Assembly: GCA_913064775.1 (NCBI GenBank)
Contig: CAJYAD010000001.1
Location: forward strand, 1 to 64,000
Direction: 5' to 3'
From: an uncultured Albidovulum sp.
GTDB lineage: Bacteria; Pseudomonadota; Alphaproteobacteria; Rhodobacterales; Rhodobacteraceae
DNA: 64,000 bases
The first letter of the stretch is position 1. Each line of letters opens with the position of its first letter. Shown in pieces: positions 1-8,067 of the stretch. The position numbers were made by a program, and so were the translations under genes. The notes under the pieces were generated by a model, which saw only the letters and a list, made by a program, of their open reading frames with translations, had not been told where the DNA came from and did not search any database.

Positions 1-326
1 ACTCGCTACAAGAGCCTTGCCGACATCGAGCGCGGCTTCCGCGTCCTGAAATCCGACATCGAGATCGCGCCGGTCCATCACCGTCTGCCGGATCGCATCC
101 GGGCCCATGCTCTGATCTGCTTCCTTGTCCTCGTGCTCTACCGCGTCATGCGCATGCGGCTAAAGGCGAAGGGCAATGCCGCCAGTCCCGCACCGCGCTC
201 GACCTGCTGGCGCGGATCCAGAAGCATACCGCCCATGCCGGGAACCGATCCTTGCATGGCATCAGCAAAACCACTCCGGAGCAACTCGATCTCTTTGACG
301 CAATGAACCTGCCAAAGCCCGCCTGA
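1..326 (+). pseudogene. IS1634-like transposase, C-terminal remnant, frameshifted
   Basis: The left edge opens inside a reading frame encoding SLADIERGFRVLKSDIEI, then HHRLPDRIRAHALICF and a YRVMRMRL motif, which I recognise as the C-terminal end of DDE transposases of the IS1634 type (IS4 superfamily). The frame breaks near base 187, where one base seems lost. The natural continuation (RTALDLLARIQKH, then TPEQLDLFDAMNLPKPA) is read in another frame to the TGA at 324-326. The 5' part lies outside the window. As it stands the gene cannot make an intact transposase. The family name is from memory of its conserved motifs; the frameshift is seen directly. Confidence 0.7.
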
Positions 327-385
327 CGGGCGCCGTTGTCACATTTTTGGCCATCCGGCCATAACAATATCAATCACTTGCGCGA

Positions 386-655
386 TTAACTGATGAACTT
401 GGGGTTCCCGATCGGTCCAAGCAGCCGACGGTTGTTGAACCCGTCGACCGATTCGAGTGTTGCCATTTCGACCGCCCCCAGATTGCGACACCGACCGCGG
501 CGACGAATGACCTCGGCCTTGTAGAGGCCATTGATCGTCCCGGCCAAGGCGTTGTCATAGCTATCACCGACACTGCCGACTGAAGGCTCGATGCCTGCCT
601 CGGCCAGGCGTTCGGTGTAACGGGCTGAGGCGTATTGGGCGGTCTCAACCGGTCG
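386..655 (-). pseudogene. IS3-family transposase (orfB) internal fragment
   Basis: The minus strand encodes RYTERLAEAGIEPSVGSVGD, SYDNALAGTINGLYKAEVI and a WVDWFNNRRLL-like segment, the hallmark of the C-terminal integrase core of IS3-family OrfB. The fragment lacks everything before the GSQY region. It also stops early: after PIGN it runs into a non-homologous NPKFIS tail and a TAA at 386-388. It sits between two other transposase remnants on the opposite strand, so it is probably left from nested insertions or deletions. It is not functional. The 655 boundary is where recognisable similarity ends and is approximate. Confidence 0.7.
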
Positions 656-669
656 TCGCAACAGCCTAT

Positions 670-1336
670 TGAGGGAGGTTGCCGGAGGTGCCACGCTCGA
701 ATACCCGCTGGTCGCCCGACTTTCTGGCGGCCAGCTTCGGCGCCTCGCGCAAGTTCCGCATTCTGGCGGTGATCGACGATTGCTGCCGGGAGAACCTGTG
801 CCTGACCGCCGACACCAGCATCTCGTGCGTCCGTGTGGCCCGCGCGCTGGACGCGCTGGTGCGGATCTACGGAAAGCCTGCATGCATCGTCAGCGAGTTG
901 CCATTGGAGCGCCATTGGTCCGAGCGACAATGGCAAAGGCACCGAGTTCACCAGCCGGGCCATCCTGAAGTGGGCCGATAAGAACGCGGTCCCCTGGCTT
1001 TACATCGACCCGGGCAAACTGCAGCAGAACGCCTTCATTTTACGTCGGGGGAAGCGCCCCACCGGGGCCTTTCCTGATCCCTCCTCACTTTACAACGGCG
1101 GCCTGCGCGACGAGCTATTGACCGAGGAGATCTTCCGCACCCTAGATGATGCCCGCCGCAAGCTGGCGCTCTGGCGCTACGATCACAACGCTGTCAGGCT
1201 GCATTCCTCGCTCGGGAACCAGACGCCGCTCGAAGCGCGCCGGGCGCCTGAGCAATTTGAGGACTCCGCGCCCGGCGCGCTTGCCCGGCCCGACCGGCCT
1301 GACTGCCAATCTCAAACCCGCAGACTCTCGTTATGA
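670..1336 (+). pseudogene. IS3-family (IS407-type) transposase orfB, decayed
   Basis: Two frames together give most of the catalytic core of an IS407-type OrfB: NTRWSPDF, KFRILAVIDDCCREN, DTSISCVRVARALDALV and YGKPACIVS in one frame, then DNGKGTEFTSRAILKW, NGGLRDELLTEEIF and VRLHSSLGNQTPLEARR in the next. The frame shift lies around 890-935. A second fault is an insertion of about 45 bases near 1035-1085, where the family reads QNAFIESFNG. The coding remnant ends in the TRRLSL tail at 1334-1336. The following GC-rich stretch to about 1364 resembles the right end of such elements. Its N-terminal part and orfA are missing. Confidence 0.75.
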
Positions 1337-1364
1337 ACGAGGGATCCAAGGGGGGGCAGGTCAG

Positions 1365-1527
1365 CAGGGTTGCGACAGGAATTGCCGAAATATCCGTGAA
1401 AGATTCTGGCGAGCAGCCCGGTGCGATGGCATCGCGGCGGGGCCGCCGGCAGGCGCCAATTCGCGGATCATAAGGCCCGGGCCGAAAGGAATTGGGGTGG
1501 CGGGGTCTGATGGAACCTTCGCGCCGC
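1365..1527. other. Intergenic stretch after IS remnants
   Basis: I see no gene, hairpin terminator or promoter of note here. It separates the decayed transposases from the 3' end of the TetR gene on the opposite strand. Confidence 0.4.
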
Positions 1528-2124
1528 TTAGCGGTGGCGCGGTGCCAGCCCGTCGACGAAGATGTCCAGCACCCTTGTCACCGCCTCTCGCCAATCCGGC
1601 CTCGGCCGGGTCGAGGACATGCCGACGAAGGCATGCAGCAAGTCCTCGGGCGTGACGTCATCGCGCACCGCGCCTGCCGCGACCGCCCGCTCCAGCAGCC
1701 CGCGCGCCGCGTCATGCATCCGCCCCGAGGTATAGGCATAAAGCTCCTGCCGCCCCTCGGTCGCCACCGTCAGCGCCGCCAGCATCCCCTTCTTCGTCGC
1801 CACCACGTCGACCGCGCGGTGCATCCACAGCCGCAGCGCCTCACCCGGGGGCTCAGTGGTCGAAAGGACCTCGGCCAGGTCGGCCAACTGGTCCACGTCG
1901 CGGCGGTACACCGCCTCGAAAAGCGCGTCGCGGGTGGGGAAATGACGGTAGAGCGTGCCGATGCCCACCTCGGCCCGGCGCGCCACCGCCTCAAGGCTGG
2001 CCTCGGGGCCGCCGGCGCGAAACACCTCTGTCGCCGCCGCCAGCAGCCGTTCGCGGTTGCGCAGGGAATCGGCCCGCGGCTTGCGGCTTGCCTTGGCGTC
2101 CTCTTGCCCCATGTCCTTCGTCAT
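1528..2124 (-). CDS. TetR/AcrR family transcriptional repressor
   Basis: This encodes 198 residues, a normal TetR length. The N-terminal helix-turn-helix is plain: RERLLAAATEVFRAGG, then VARRAEVGIGTLYRHFPTRDALF at about residues 40-65. The C-terminal ligand-binding half is helical and not conserved enough to name a ligand. The ATG at 2124 was chosen because a GGAAAGG ribosome site lies just upstream; a second ATG at 2112 is possible. The gene is divergent from the molybdenum hydroxylase operon that starts at 2344. A palindrome overlapping that operon's promoter (2173-2189) is the likely operator, so the protein probably represses the oxidoreductase genes, and perhaps itself, until an aldehyde- or heterocycle-like inducer binds. 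The inducer is inference. Confidence 0.88.
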   Translation of the reverse strand: MTKDMGQEDAKASRKPRADSLRNRERLLAAATEVFRAGGPEASLEAVARRAEVGIGTLYRHFPTRDALFEAVYRRDVDQLADLAEVLSTTEPPGEALRLWMHRAVDVVATKKGMLAALTVATEGRQELYAYTSGRMHDAARGLLERAVAAGAVRDDVTPEDLLHAFVGMSSTRPRPDWREAVTRVLDIFVDGLAPRHR

Positions 2125-2165
2125 CGCCTTTCCAGATCCCGCGAAACAAGGCCCGCCATGCCCAC

Positions 2166-2194
2166 TTGCAAAACGGAGGCGCCCTCCGTATAAC
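2166..2194 (+). promoter_or_regulatory. Sigma-70-like promoter with embedded TetR-type operator
   Basis: A -35 box TTGCAA (2166-2171) and a -10 box TATAAC (2189-2194) are separated by exactly 17 bases. The spacer holds a palindrome, ACGGAGG-CGC-CCTCCGT (2173-2189), with perfect 7-base arms. An operator in this position would block RNA polymerase directly. It lies between the divergent TetR gene and the oxidoreductase operon, whose first ATG is about 150 bases downstream. Boxes and palindrome are seen; the regulatory role is inferred. Confidence 0.65.
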
Positions 2195-2343
2195 AGAAGC
2201 CACGCGAAACCGCAAAGACCGCGACATCCACCCCCCAGTCCGGCGCCGCCTGGCGCCGCCCGAGATCCCGTTCGGCCCTTCGCCGCCGCCCTTCGGCGCC
2301 GCGAGCGGGTCTTCCCCGACATCCCGAGCGTCTGGAGCCCGAC

Positions 2344-2835
2344 ATGTCCCATACACTGAACCTGACGATAAATGGAACCGCGCAGGAAGTCACACTCGAC
2401 GATCCGCGTGTCACGCTGCTGGATCTGCTGCGCGAGCGGCTGCATCTGACCGGCACCAAGAAGGGCTGCGACCGCGGCCAATGCGGCGCCTGCACGGTGC
2501 TGGTGAACGGGCGGCGGATGAATGCCTGCCTGGCGCTGGCGCTCAGCCACGACGGGGCCGAGATCACCACGATCGAAGGCCTGGCGCAGGGCGGCGAGTT
2601 GCACCCGGTGCAGGCCGCCTTCATCGAACATGACGGCATGCAATGCGGCTATTGCACCCCGGGGCAGATCATGTCCGCCGTCGGGCTGATCGCCGAGGCC
2701 CAGGCCGGTGCCGACCCCGAGCGCATCCGCGAAGGCATGAGCGGCAACATCTGCCGCTGTGCCGCCTATGCGGGGATCACCGCGGCGGTTTTGCAGGCCA
2801 CCGAAACCCTGACCGAAGAGGCCGAGCGCGCATGA
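2344..2835 (+). CDS. Xanthine dehydrogenase family (2Fe-2S) subunit, PaoA/YagT-like
   Basis: Small iron-sulfur subunit (163 residues) of a three-part molybdenum hydroxylase. It passes electrons from the Mo site to the FAD subunit. The plant-ferredoxin cluster is bound by Cys42, 47, 50 and 62 (CDRGQCGAC, then NAC). The second cluster is bound by Cys101, 104, 137 and 139 (CGYCTPG and CRC). E. coli PaoA carries a long Tat signal; none is present here, so the enzyme is predicted to be cytoplasmic. The gene overlaps the next by four bases (ATGA) and is first in the operon behind the TetR-controlled promoter. Confidence 0.93.
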   Translation: MSHTLNLTINGTAQEVTLDDPRVTLLDLLRERLHLTGTKKGCDRGQCGACTVLVNGRRMNACLALALSHDGAEITTIEGLAQGGELHPVQAAFIEHDGMQCGYCTPGQIMSAVGLIAEAQAGADPERIREGMSGNICRCAAYAGITAAVLQATETLTEEAERA

Positions 2836-3872
2836 AACCCTTCGACTACATCCGCCCCGAACGCCTCGGCCAGGCCCTGTCCGAGGGCGCCAAGCCCGGC
2901 AGTGCCTATCTGGCGGGGGGCACCAACCTGCTGGATCTGATGAAGACCGGTGCCGCCCGGCCCGAGCGGCTGGTTGACATCACCCGTCTGCCCGGGCTGG
3001 ATCGTTGGGAATGGGGCAAGGACGGCGGGCTGCGCATCGGCGCGATGGTGCGCAATTCCGACGCCGCCCATGACCCCGACATCGCCGCCGCTTTCCCAGC
3101 GATGGCCGAGGCGCTGCTGTCGGGCGCCTCGGGCCAGTTGCGCAACGCCGCCACGATGGGCGGCAACGTGATGCAGCAGACCCGTTGCCATTTCTTCGCC
3201 GACCCGTTCAGCCCCTGCAACCGGCGCGCGCCGGGCGCGGGCTGCGCGGCGCAGGGCAGCGACCGTCGCGGCTTTGCCGTTCTCGGCGGCTCTGACGCCT
3301 GCATCGCCACCCATCCGTCGGATCTCTGCGTGGCGCTGGCCGCGCTTGACGCCGTGGTCGAGATCGCAGGCCCCGAGGGTCTGCGCGAGACGCCGCTGAC
3401 CGACTTCCACCTGCTGCCCGGCACTGGCCCCGAGGGCCACACCCGGCTGGCGCCGGGCGAATTGATCATCGCACTTCGCCTGCCGGCCGCGGCGGCCGGC
3501 TTCCGCCACCACGCCCGCTATCTGAAGCTGCGTGACCGGACGTCTTTCGCCTTCGCGCTGGTCTCTGCCACGGCGCTGCTGCGCATCGAGGATGGCGTGA
3601 TCGCCGAGGCCCGGCTGGCGCTGGGCGGCGTCGCTCCCAAACCCTGGCGCGCGACGGCTGCCGAGGCCCTGCTGCAAGGTGCGCGCCCCGACGCCGACAG
3701 TTTCGCGCGCGCCGCCGAGGCCGCGCTGCAGGGCGCCGCCGGCCATGACGCCAAGATCACGCTGGCCAAGCGCCTTGCCGCCCGCGCCCTGACCCAGGCC
3801 GCCCGGGGCACGCCCGCGCGCGTGCCCGCCTTGCCCGGCTCTGTCCATTCGGGAGAAACCGCCCATGTCTGA
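2832..3872 (+). CDS. Xanthine dehydrogenase family FAD-binding subunit, PaoB/YagS-like
   Basis: FAD subunit of 346 residues that accepts electrons from the iron-sulfur subunit. The N-terminal FAD site includes AGGTNLLDLMK (about 28-38) and RNAATMGGNVMQ (104-115). A cysteine-rich loop follows, Cys119, 129, 138 and 157 (TRCHFF, SPCNRRAPGAGC, SDACIATHPSDL). This loop is the [4Fe-4S] insertion that marks PaoB and 4-hydroxybenzoyl-CoA reductase-type FAD subunits and is absent from ordinary xanthine dehydrogenases. The ATG at 2832 overlaps the upstream stop, and the end overlaps the large subunit by eight bases, so the three proteins are probably made together. Confidence 0.92.
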   Translation: MKPFDYIRPERLGQALSEGAKPGSAYLAGGTNLLDLMKTGAARPERLVDITRLPGLDRWEWGKDGGLRIGAMVRNSDAAHDPDIAAAFPAMAEALLSGASGQLRNAATMGGNVMQQTRCHFFADPFSPCNRRAPGAGCAAQGSDRRGFAVLGGSDACIATHPSDLCVALAALDAVVEIAGPEGLRETPLTDFHLLPGTGPEGHTRLAPGELIIALRLPAAAAGFRHHARYLKLRDRTSFAFALVSATALLRIEDGVIAEARLALGGVAPKPWRATAAEALLQGARPDADSFARAAEAALQGAAGHDAKITLAKRLAARALTQAARGTPARVPALPGSVHSGETAHV

Positions 3873-6126
3873 TGCAACCCCCATTGCCACCGCCCTGCCG
3901 CAGCGCATGGGCTCAAACGCCGGCCAGCGCACGACGCGGCGCGACGGCGTGCTGAAGGTCACCGGCACGGCCACCTATGCCGCCGACAACCACCCGCAGG
4001 GCCTGCTGCACGCGGTCTTTGCCTGCGCCACCATCGCCCGTGGCCGGGTCACCGATCTGGACGTGGCCGCCGCCAAGGCCCATCCCGGCGTGGTCGAGGT
4101 GATGACCCCCGCGAACCGCCCACCGCTGTCCGCCGATCCCGACAGCAAGCCGATGCCCTTCTGGTTCCGCACCCAGGTGTTCCAGGACGACCGGGTCCTC
4201 TATGCCGGCCAGCCCATCGCGCTGGTCCTGGCCGAAACGCTCGAGGCCGCGACCGAGGGCGCCGCGCGTCTGTCCCCTCGCTACGCGGCCGAGGCCCCCC
4301 GCATCGGTCTGGATGAGCCGCCCTATGCGCCCAAGGCCGTCGGCATCGGCGCGCCCGCGAAGGTCAGCAAGGGCGATATTGAGGCAGGCCTTGCCGCCGC
4401 CGCCCAGCGGCTGGAGGTGACGATCGAGACCCCCGCCCAATATCACAACGCGATGGAGCCCCATGCCGTGGTCGCCGAATGGCAGGGTGACCGGCTGATC
4501 ATCGACACGCCCAATCAGGCCCCGGTGATGGCGGCTGCCGCCTTCGCCGCCTGGTTCGGCATCGCGCCGCAGAACGTGCTGCTGCGCACGCCCTTCCTGG
4601 GCGGCGGCTTCGGGTCGAAAGCGATCCTGTCGGCGCCGCAGATCCTGGCGGCGCTGGCCGCGCGGATGGTCGGGCGGCCGGTGAAGATGGTGCTGACCCG
4701 CGCCCAGATGTTCGGCCCCGTCAGCCACCGCGGCGCGACCCGGCAGAGCCTGCGGATGGGCCTTGATAGCGCGGGCCATTTCACCGCGCTGGCCCATCAC
4801 ACCATCGCCGAAACCGCCAGCTTCGACGAATTCATCGAGGCCGCCTCGACCCCCTCGCGGCTGCTTTATGCCAGCCCCGCGATATCCACCACGCATGAGG
4901 CGGTGGTCAACGACATCGGCCTGCCCGGACCGATGCGCGCCCCGGGCGAGGCCTCGGGCACCGCAGCACTGGAGGTGGCGATCGACATCGCCGCCGAAGC
5001 GCAGGGGATGGATCCGATCGACTTCCGGCTGGCCAATTACGCCGAAACCGATCCGATGACCGGCAATCCCTATTCCTCAAAGGCGCTGCGCGAATGCTTT
5101 GCCGAGGGCGCGAAGGCCTTCGGCTGGGCTGGCCGGCCGCTGGCGCCGCGCCAGATGACCGACGACCGGGGGATGCGGGTCGGCTGGGGCATGGGCACGG
5201 CCAATTTCCCCTGCCCGATGTTCGACGCCGAGGCACGCGCCACCCTGCGCGCCGATGGCACCGCGCTGGTGGAAACCAGCCTGATCGACATGGGGCAGGG
5301 CGCCTGGACCGCGCTGGCGCAGATCGCGGCGGATGCGCTGGGCCTCGACCTCGATCAGGTCGAGATGCGTGGCGGCGCCTCGGACCTGCCGAACGCGGGT
5401 GTTGCGGGCGGCTCGGGCCACACCGCGAGTGCGGGGCTGGCGATCGAGGTCGCGGGCAGCGACACGCTGCGCCAACTGGCCGAGATCGCCGCCGCCGATC
5501 CGGCCTCGCCGCTGCATGGTACCGGCAATGCGGGCGTGGTGGCGCGCAGCGGGCGGCTGCATGCCGCCGGGGATGAAGGCCGCGGCGAAACCTATGCCGA
5601 GATCCTGGCGCGGGCCGGCAAGTCCGCGCTGACCGGCAGCGGCAAGGGCGCGCGCGACCCGAAGGCTGCGAGCGCCTATGCGATGCAATCGCATGGCGCC
5701 GTCTTCGCCGAGGTGAAGGTGGACCCCGAGCTGGGCCAGATCCGCGTCTCGCGTCTGGTCGGTGCCTTCGCGGCGGGCCGGATCATCAATCCGCGTCTGG
5801 CCGAAAGCCAGCTGAACGGCGGCATGATCTGGGGGCTGTCCTTCGCGCTGCTGGAGAAGGCCGAGATGGATCCCCGCAGCGGCCGCATCCTGAATGCCGA
5901 TCTGGGCGAATATCATGTGCCGGTGAATGCCGATGTGCCCTCGGTCCAGACGCTGCTGGTGCATGAGGACGACCCGCATGTGAACCCGCTGGGCATCAAG
6001 GGCGTGGGCGAGATCGGCACCACCGGCACCGCCGCCGCCATCGCCAACGCCGTGTGGCACGCGACCGGGGTGCGGGTGACGCGCTTTCCGATCCGGCTGG
6101 ATGATCTGATGGAAGGGCTGGCGTAG
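3865..6126 (+). CDS. Xanthine dehydrogenase family molybdopterin subunit, PaoC/YagR-like
   Basis: Catalytic subunit, 753 residues, holding the molybdenum cofactor. Visible family marks are GVLKVTGTATYAAD near the N-terminus, EPHAVVAEW, the cofactor loop LGGGFGSK, the substrate-binding MRAPGEASG, and the catalytic glutamate in GIKGVGEIGTTG (Glu716). The order and sequence resemble E. coli PaoC, an aldehyde oxidoreductase, more than XdhB. The substrate cannot be read from sequence; aromatic aldehydes or N-heterocycles are plausible. The XdhC/PaoD-type cofactor chaperone that usually follows is not here: the next gene is convergent poxB, after a 122-bp repeat. Confidence 0.93.
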   Translation: MSDATPIATALPQRMGSNAGQRTTRRDGVLKVTGTATYAADNHPQGLLHAVFACATIARGRVTDLDVAAAKAHPGVVEVMTPANRPPLSADPDSKPMPFWFRTQVFQDDRVLYAGQPIALVLAETLEAATEGAARLSPRYAAEAPRIGLDEPPYAPKAVGIGAPAKVSKGDIEAGLAAAAQRLEVTIETPAQYHNAMEPHAVVAEWQGDRLIIDTPNQAPVMAAAAFAAWFGIAPQNVLLRTPFLGGGFGSKAILSAPQILAALAARMVGRPVKMVLTRAQMFGPVSHRGATRQSLRMGLDSAGHFTALAHHTIAETASFDEFIEAASTPSRLLYASPAISTTHEAVVNDIGLPGPMRAPGEASGTAALEVAIDIAAEAQGMDPIDFRLANYAETDPMTGNPYSSKALRECFAEGAKAFGWAGRPLAPRQMTDDRGMRVGWGMGTANFPCPMFDAEARATLRADGTALVETSLIDMGQGAWTALAQIAADALGLDLDQVEMRGGASDLPNAGVAGGSGHTASAGLAIEVAGSDTLRQLAEIAAADPASPLHGTGNAGVVARSGRLHAAGDEGRGETYAEILARAGKSALTGSGKGARDPKAASAYAMQSHGAVFAEVKVDPELGQIRVSRLVGAFAAGRIINPRLAESQLNGGMIWGLSFALLEKAEMDPRSGRILNADLGEYHVPVNADVPSVQTLLVHEDDPHVNPLGIKGVGEIGTTGTAAAIANAVWHATGVRVTRFPIRLDDLMEGLA

Positions 6127-6197
6127 GGCAGGGGCCCCGGGCGGGGGGGGGCAGCCAGGCCCTCTTGCCGCCCGGTACGCGGCTAGGCGCAGGGCGC

Positions 6198-6319
6198 GCG
6201 CCTGCCCGTCCCCTCGGGCTGGCGCTTTGCAACGCCCGATCACGGATCAGCCAAAGGAGAGGCTGCGCCATAAATGGCGACGCTTCGCCGTCATGGCGCG
6301 CCCCCCCACGGGCAGGCGC
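6198..6319 (-). repeat. 122-bp repeat with 12-bp terminal inverted repeats, copy A
   Basis: The ends are a perfect inverted pair, GCGCCTGCCCGT at 6198-6209 and ACGGGCAGGCGC at 6308-6319. The same ends and the same total length of 122 bp occur in opposite orientation at 61191-61312. Hand alignment needs no gaps and gives roughly three quarters identity, with a strongly conserved core GAAGCGTCGCCATT (read on the minus strand here). It fills the gap between the convergent molybdopterin subunit and poxB genes. It could be a MITE-like or REP-like element or a bidirectional terminator. Confidence 0.7.
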
Positions 6320-6348
6320 GTGCCCCGCTCGCCCGGCAATCCGCCCCC

Positions 6349-8064
6349 TCAGCGAAGGAAGTTGTTGCGCAGCAGGTCCACCACCTCGCCCGAGCGGCCG
6401 CCCAGCACCGCGCGCAACCCGAACATCGCGGTGCCCATCACCTGCGCGGCCTCGATCTTGGGCGGCATCACCAGCTCCATCCGGTTCACCTTCACGTCCA
6501 GCAGTGCCGGCCCCTCGGCCGCCAGCCAGTCGCGCATCGCGCCCTCCAGATCGCCGGCCGCCTCGACCCGCGTGCCCTCGATCCCGATGGTGCGGGCAAG
6601 CGCGGCGAAATCAGGGTTCTTGAGGCTGGTATAGCTGTCGAGCATGCCCTCGACCCGCTGCTCCATCTCGACGAAGCCGAGCGAGGAATTGTTGTAGATC
6701 AACAGCTTCACCGGGATCTCTTCTTGCACTAACGTCAGAAGGTCGCCCATCAGCATGGTCATGCCGCCGTCACCGCAGAGCGCGATCACCGGGCGTTCGG
6801 GCATGGCCAGCTTGATCCCCAGCGCCTGCGGATAGGCATTCGCCATCGTCCCGTGCAGCAGCGAGGTCAGGAACCGCCGATCGCCGCGCGCGGTCAGGTG
6901 GCGCAGCAGCCAGACCATAGGAGAGCCGCCATCGGCGGTGAAGATCGCGTCGTCCGCCGCCAGCCGGTCAAGCGTCTGGGTCACGAATTGGGGATGGATC
7001 AGCGTCGGATCCGGCTCTGCCCCCTCATCGTGATAGCCGTGCCTGTCCTTGGCCCATTGCGCCTGCGCCTTGGTCAGATGCGGCCCCGCGGGACGCGCGG
7101 CGAGCCGCGGCAAAAGCGCCTCGATGGTGGCGCCGACATCGCCCACCAGGCCCAGATGCACCGGCGCGCGGCGGCCCAGATGGGTGGGATCGGTGTCGAT
7201 CTGGGCGATTTTCGCGGCCTCGGGGTAGAATTGCGTATAGGCGAAATTGGTGCCCAGACACAGCAGCAGGTCGCAATGCGCCACCGCCTCCATCCCCGCG
7301 CGGTTGCCGAGGATGCCGGTCATGCCGACGTTGAAGGGATTGTCCGGCTCGATGAATTCCTTCGACCGCGAGGTGTGGGCGATGGGCGCGCCCAGCCGCT
7401 CGGCCAGGGCCTTGACCTGATCCGCCGCGCCGCGCGCGCCGATGCCGGCGTAGATCGTCGGGCGCTTGGCCCTGGCGATCATCGCGGCCAGTTCGTCAAG
7501 CTCTGCCTCCGAGGGGCGCACCACCGGATGGGCGCGGTGCACGCCCCAGGGCTGCGCGTCGGCGGAGGTTTCCTTGAACATGTCGCCGTTCACGATCACC
7601 ACCGCCACGCCGCCCCGCGCCAGCGCCGCCTGCACCGCCATGGCGGTAATCCGGCGGGCCTGATCGGGGTGGCTGATCGCCTCGCAGAACACGGACGCCT
7701 GCTCATATATCTTGCGCTGGTCGACCTCCTGGGGAAAGCCGAGGCCCAGCTCGGCCCGGTCGATGTTCGAGGCGATCAGCACCACGGGCGCGCCGTTGCG
7801 GTGACTTTCAAAAATACCGTTGACGAAATGCAGACTGCCCGGCCCGGCGGTGCCGGCACAGACGCTGATCTCGCCGCTCATGTAGCTTTCGCCGCCGGCT
7901 GCCAGGGCGCCGACCTCCTCATGCCGGACATGGACCCAGCGCAGGGGCGAGCGCCGCACCGCGTCGGTGAAATGGTTGATCGTGTCGCCGACGATCCCGT
8001 AGACGCGCTGCGCCCCGGCCTGAACCAGCGTGTCGGTGACGATTTCGGATACGGTCTGTGCCAT
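6349..8064 (-). CDS. poxB: Pyruvate dehydrogenase (quinone) / pyruvate oxidase
   Basis: Thiamine-diphosphate and FAD-dependent peripheral membrane enzyme that oxidises pyruvate to acetate and CO2 and passes electrons to quinone. The 571 residues match E. coli PoxB (572) end to end: RHEEVGALAAGGE at the TPP glutamate, CAGTAGPGSLHFVNGIFE, the ThDP/Mg motif CGDGGMTMLMGD followed by YNNSSLGFVEME, and the C-terminal tail RAVLGGRSGEVVDLL ending in LR, which in E. coli is the lipid-binding peptide. A GGAGG site precedes the ATG at 8064. It lies three bases after the glutamate-synthase-like gene and is surely co-transcribed with it. Close relatives are acetolactate synthases, but the C-terminus favours PoxB. 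Confidence 0.92.
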   Translation of the reverse strand: MAQTVSEIVTDTLVQAGAQRVYGIVGDTINHFTDAVRRSPLRWVHVRHEEVGALAAGGESYMSGEISVCAGTAGPGSLHFVNGIFESHRNGAPVVLIASNIDRAELGLGFPQEVDQRKIYEQASVFCEAISHPDQARRITAMAVQAALARGGVAVVIVNGDMFKETSADAQPWGVHRAHPVVRPSEAELDELAAMIARAKRPTIYAGIGARGAADQVKALAERLGAPIAHTSRSKEFIEPDNPFNVGMTGILGNRAGMEAVAHCDLLLCLGTNFAYTQFYPEAAKIAQIDTDPTHLGRRAPVHLGLVGDVGATIEALLPRLAARPAGPHLTKAQAQWAKDRHGYHDEGAEPDPTLIHPQFVTQTLDRLAADDAIFTADGGSPMVWLLRHLTARGDRRFLTSLLHGTMANAYPQALGIKLAMPERPVIALCGDGGMTMLMGDLLTLVQEEIPVKLLIYNNSSLGFVEMEQRVEGMLDSYTSLKNPDFAALARTIGIEGTRVEAAGDLEGAMRDWLAAEGPALLDVKVNRMELVMPPKIEAAQVMGTAMFGLRAVLGGRSGEVVDLLRNNFLR

Positions 8065-8067
8065 GGG

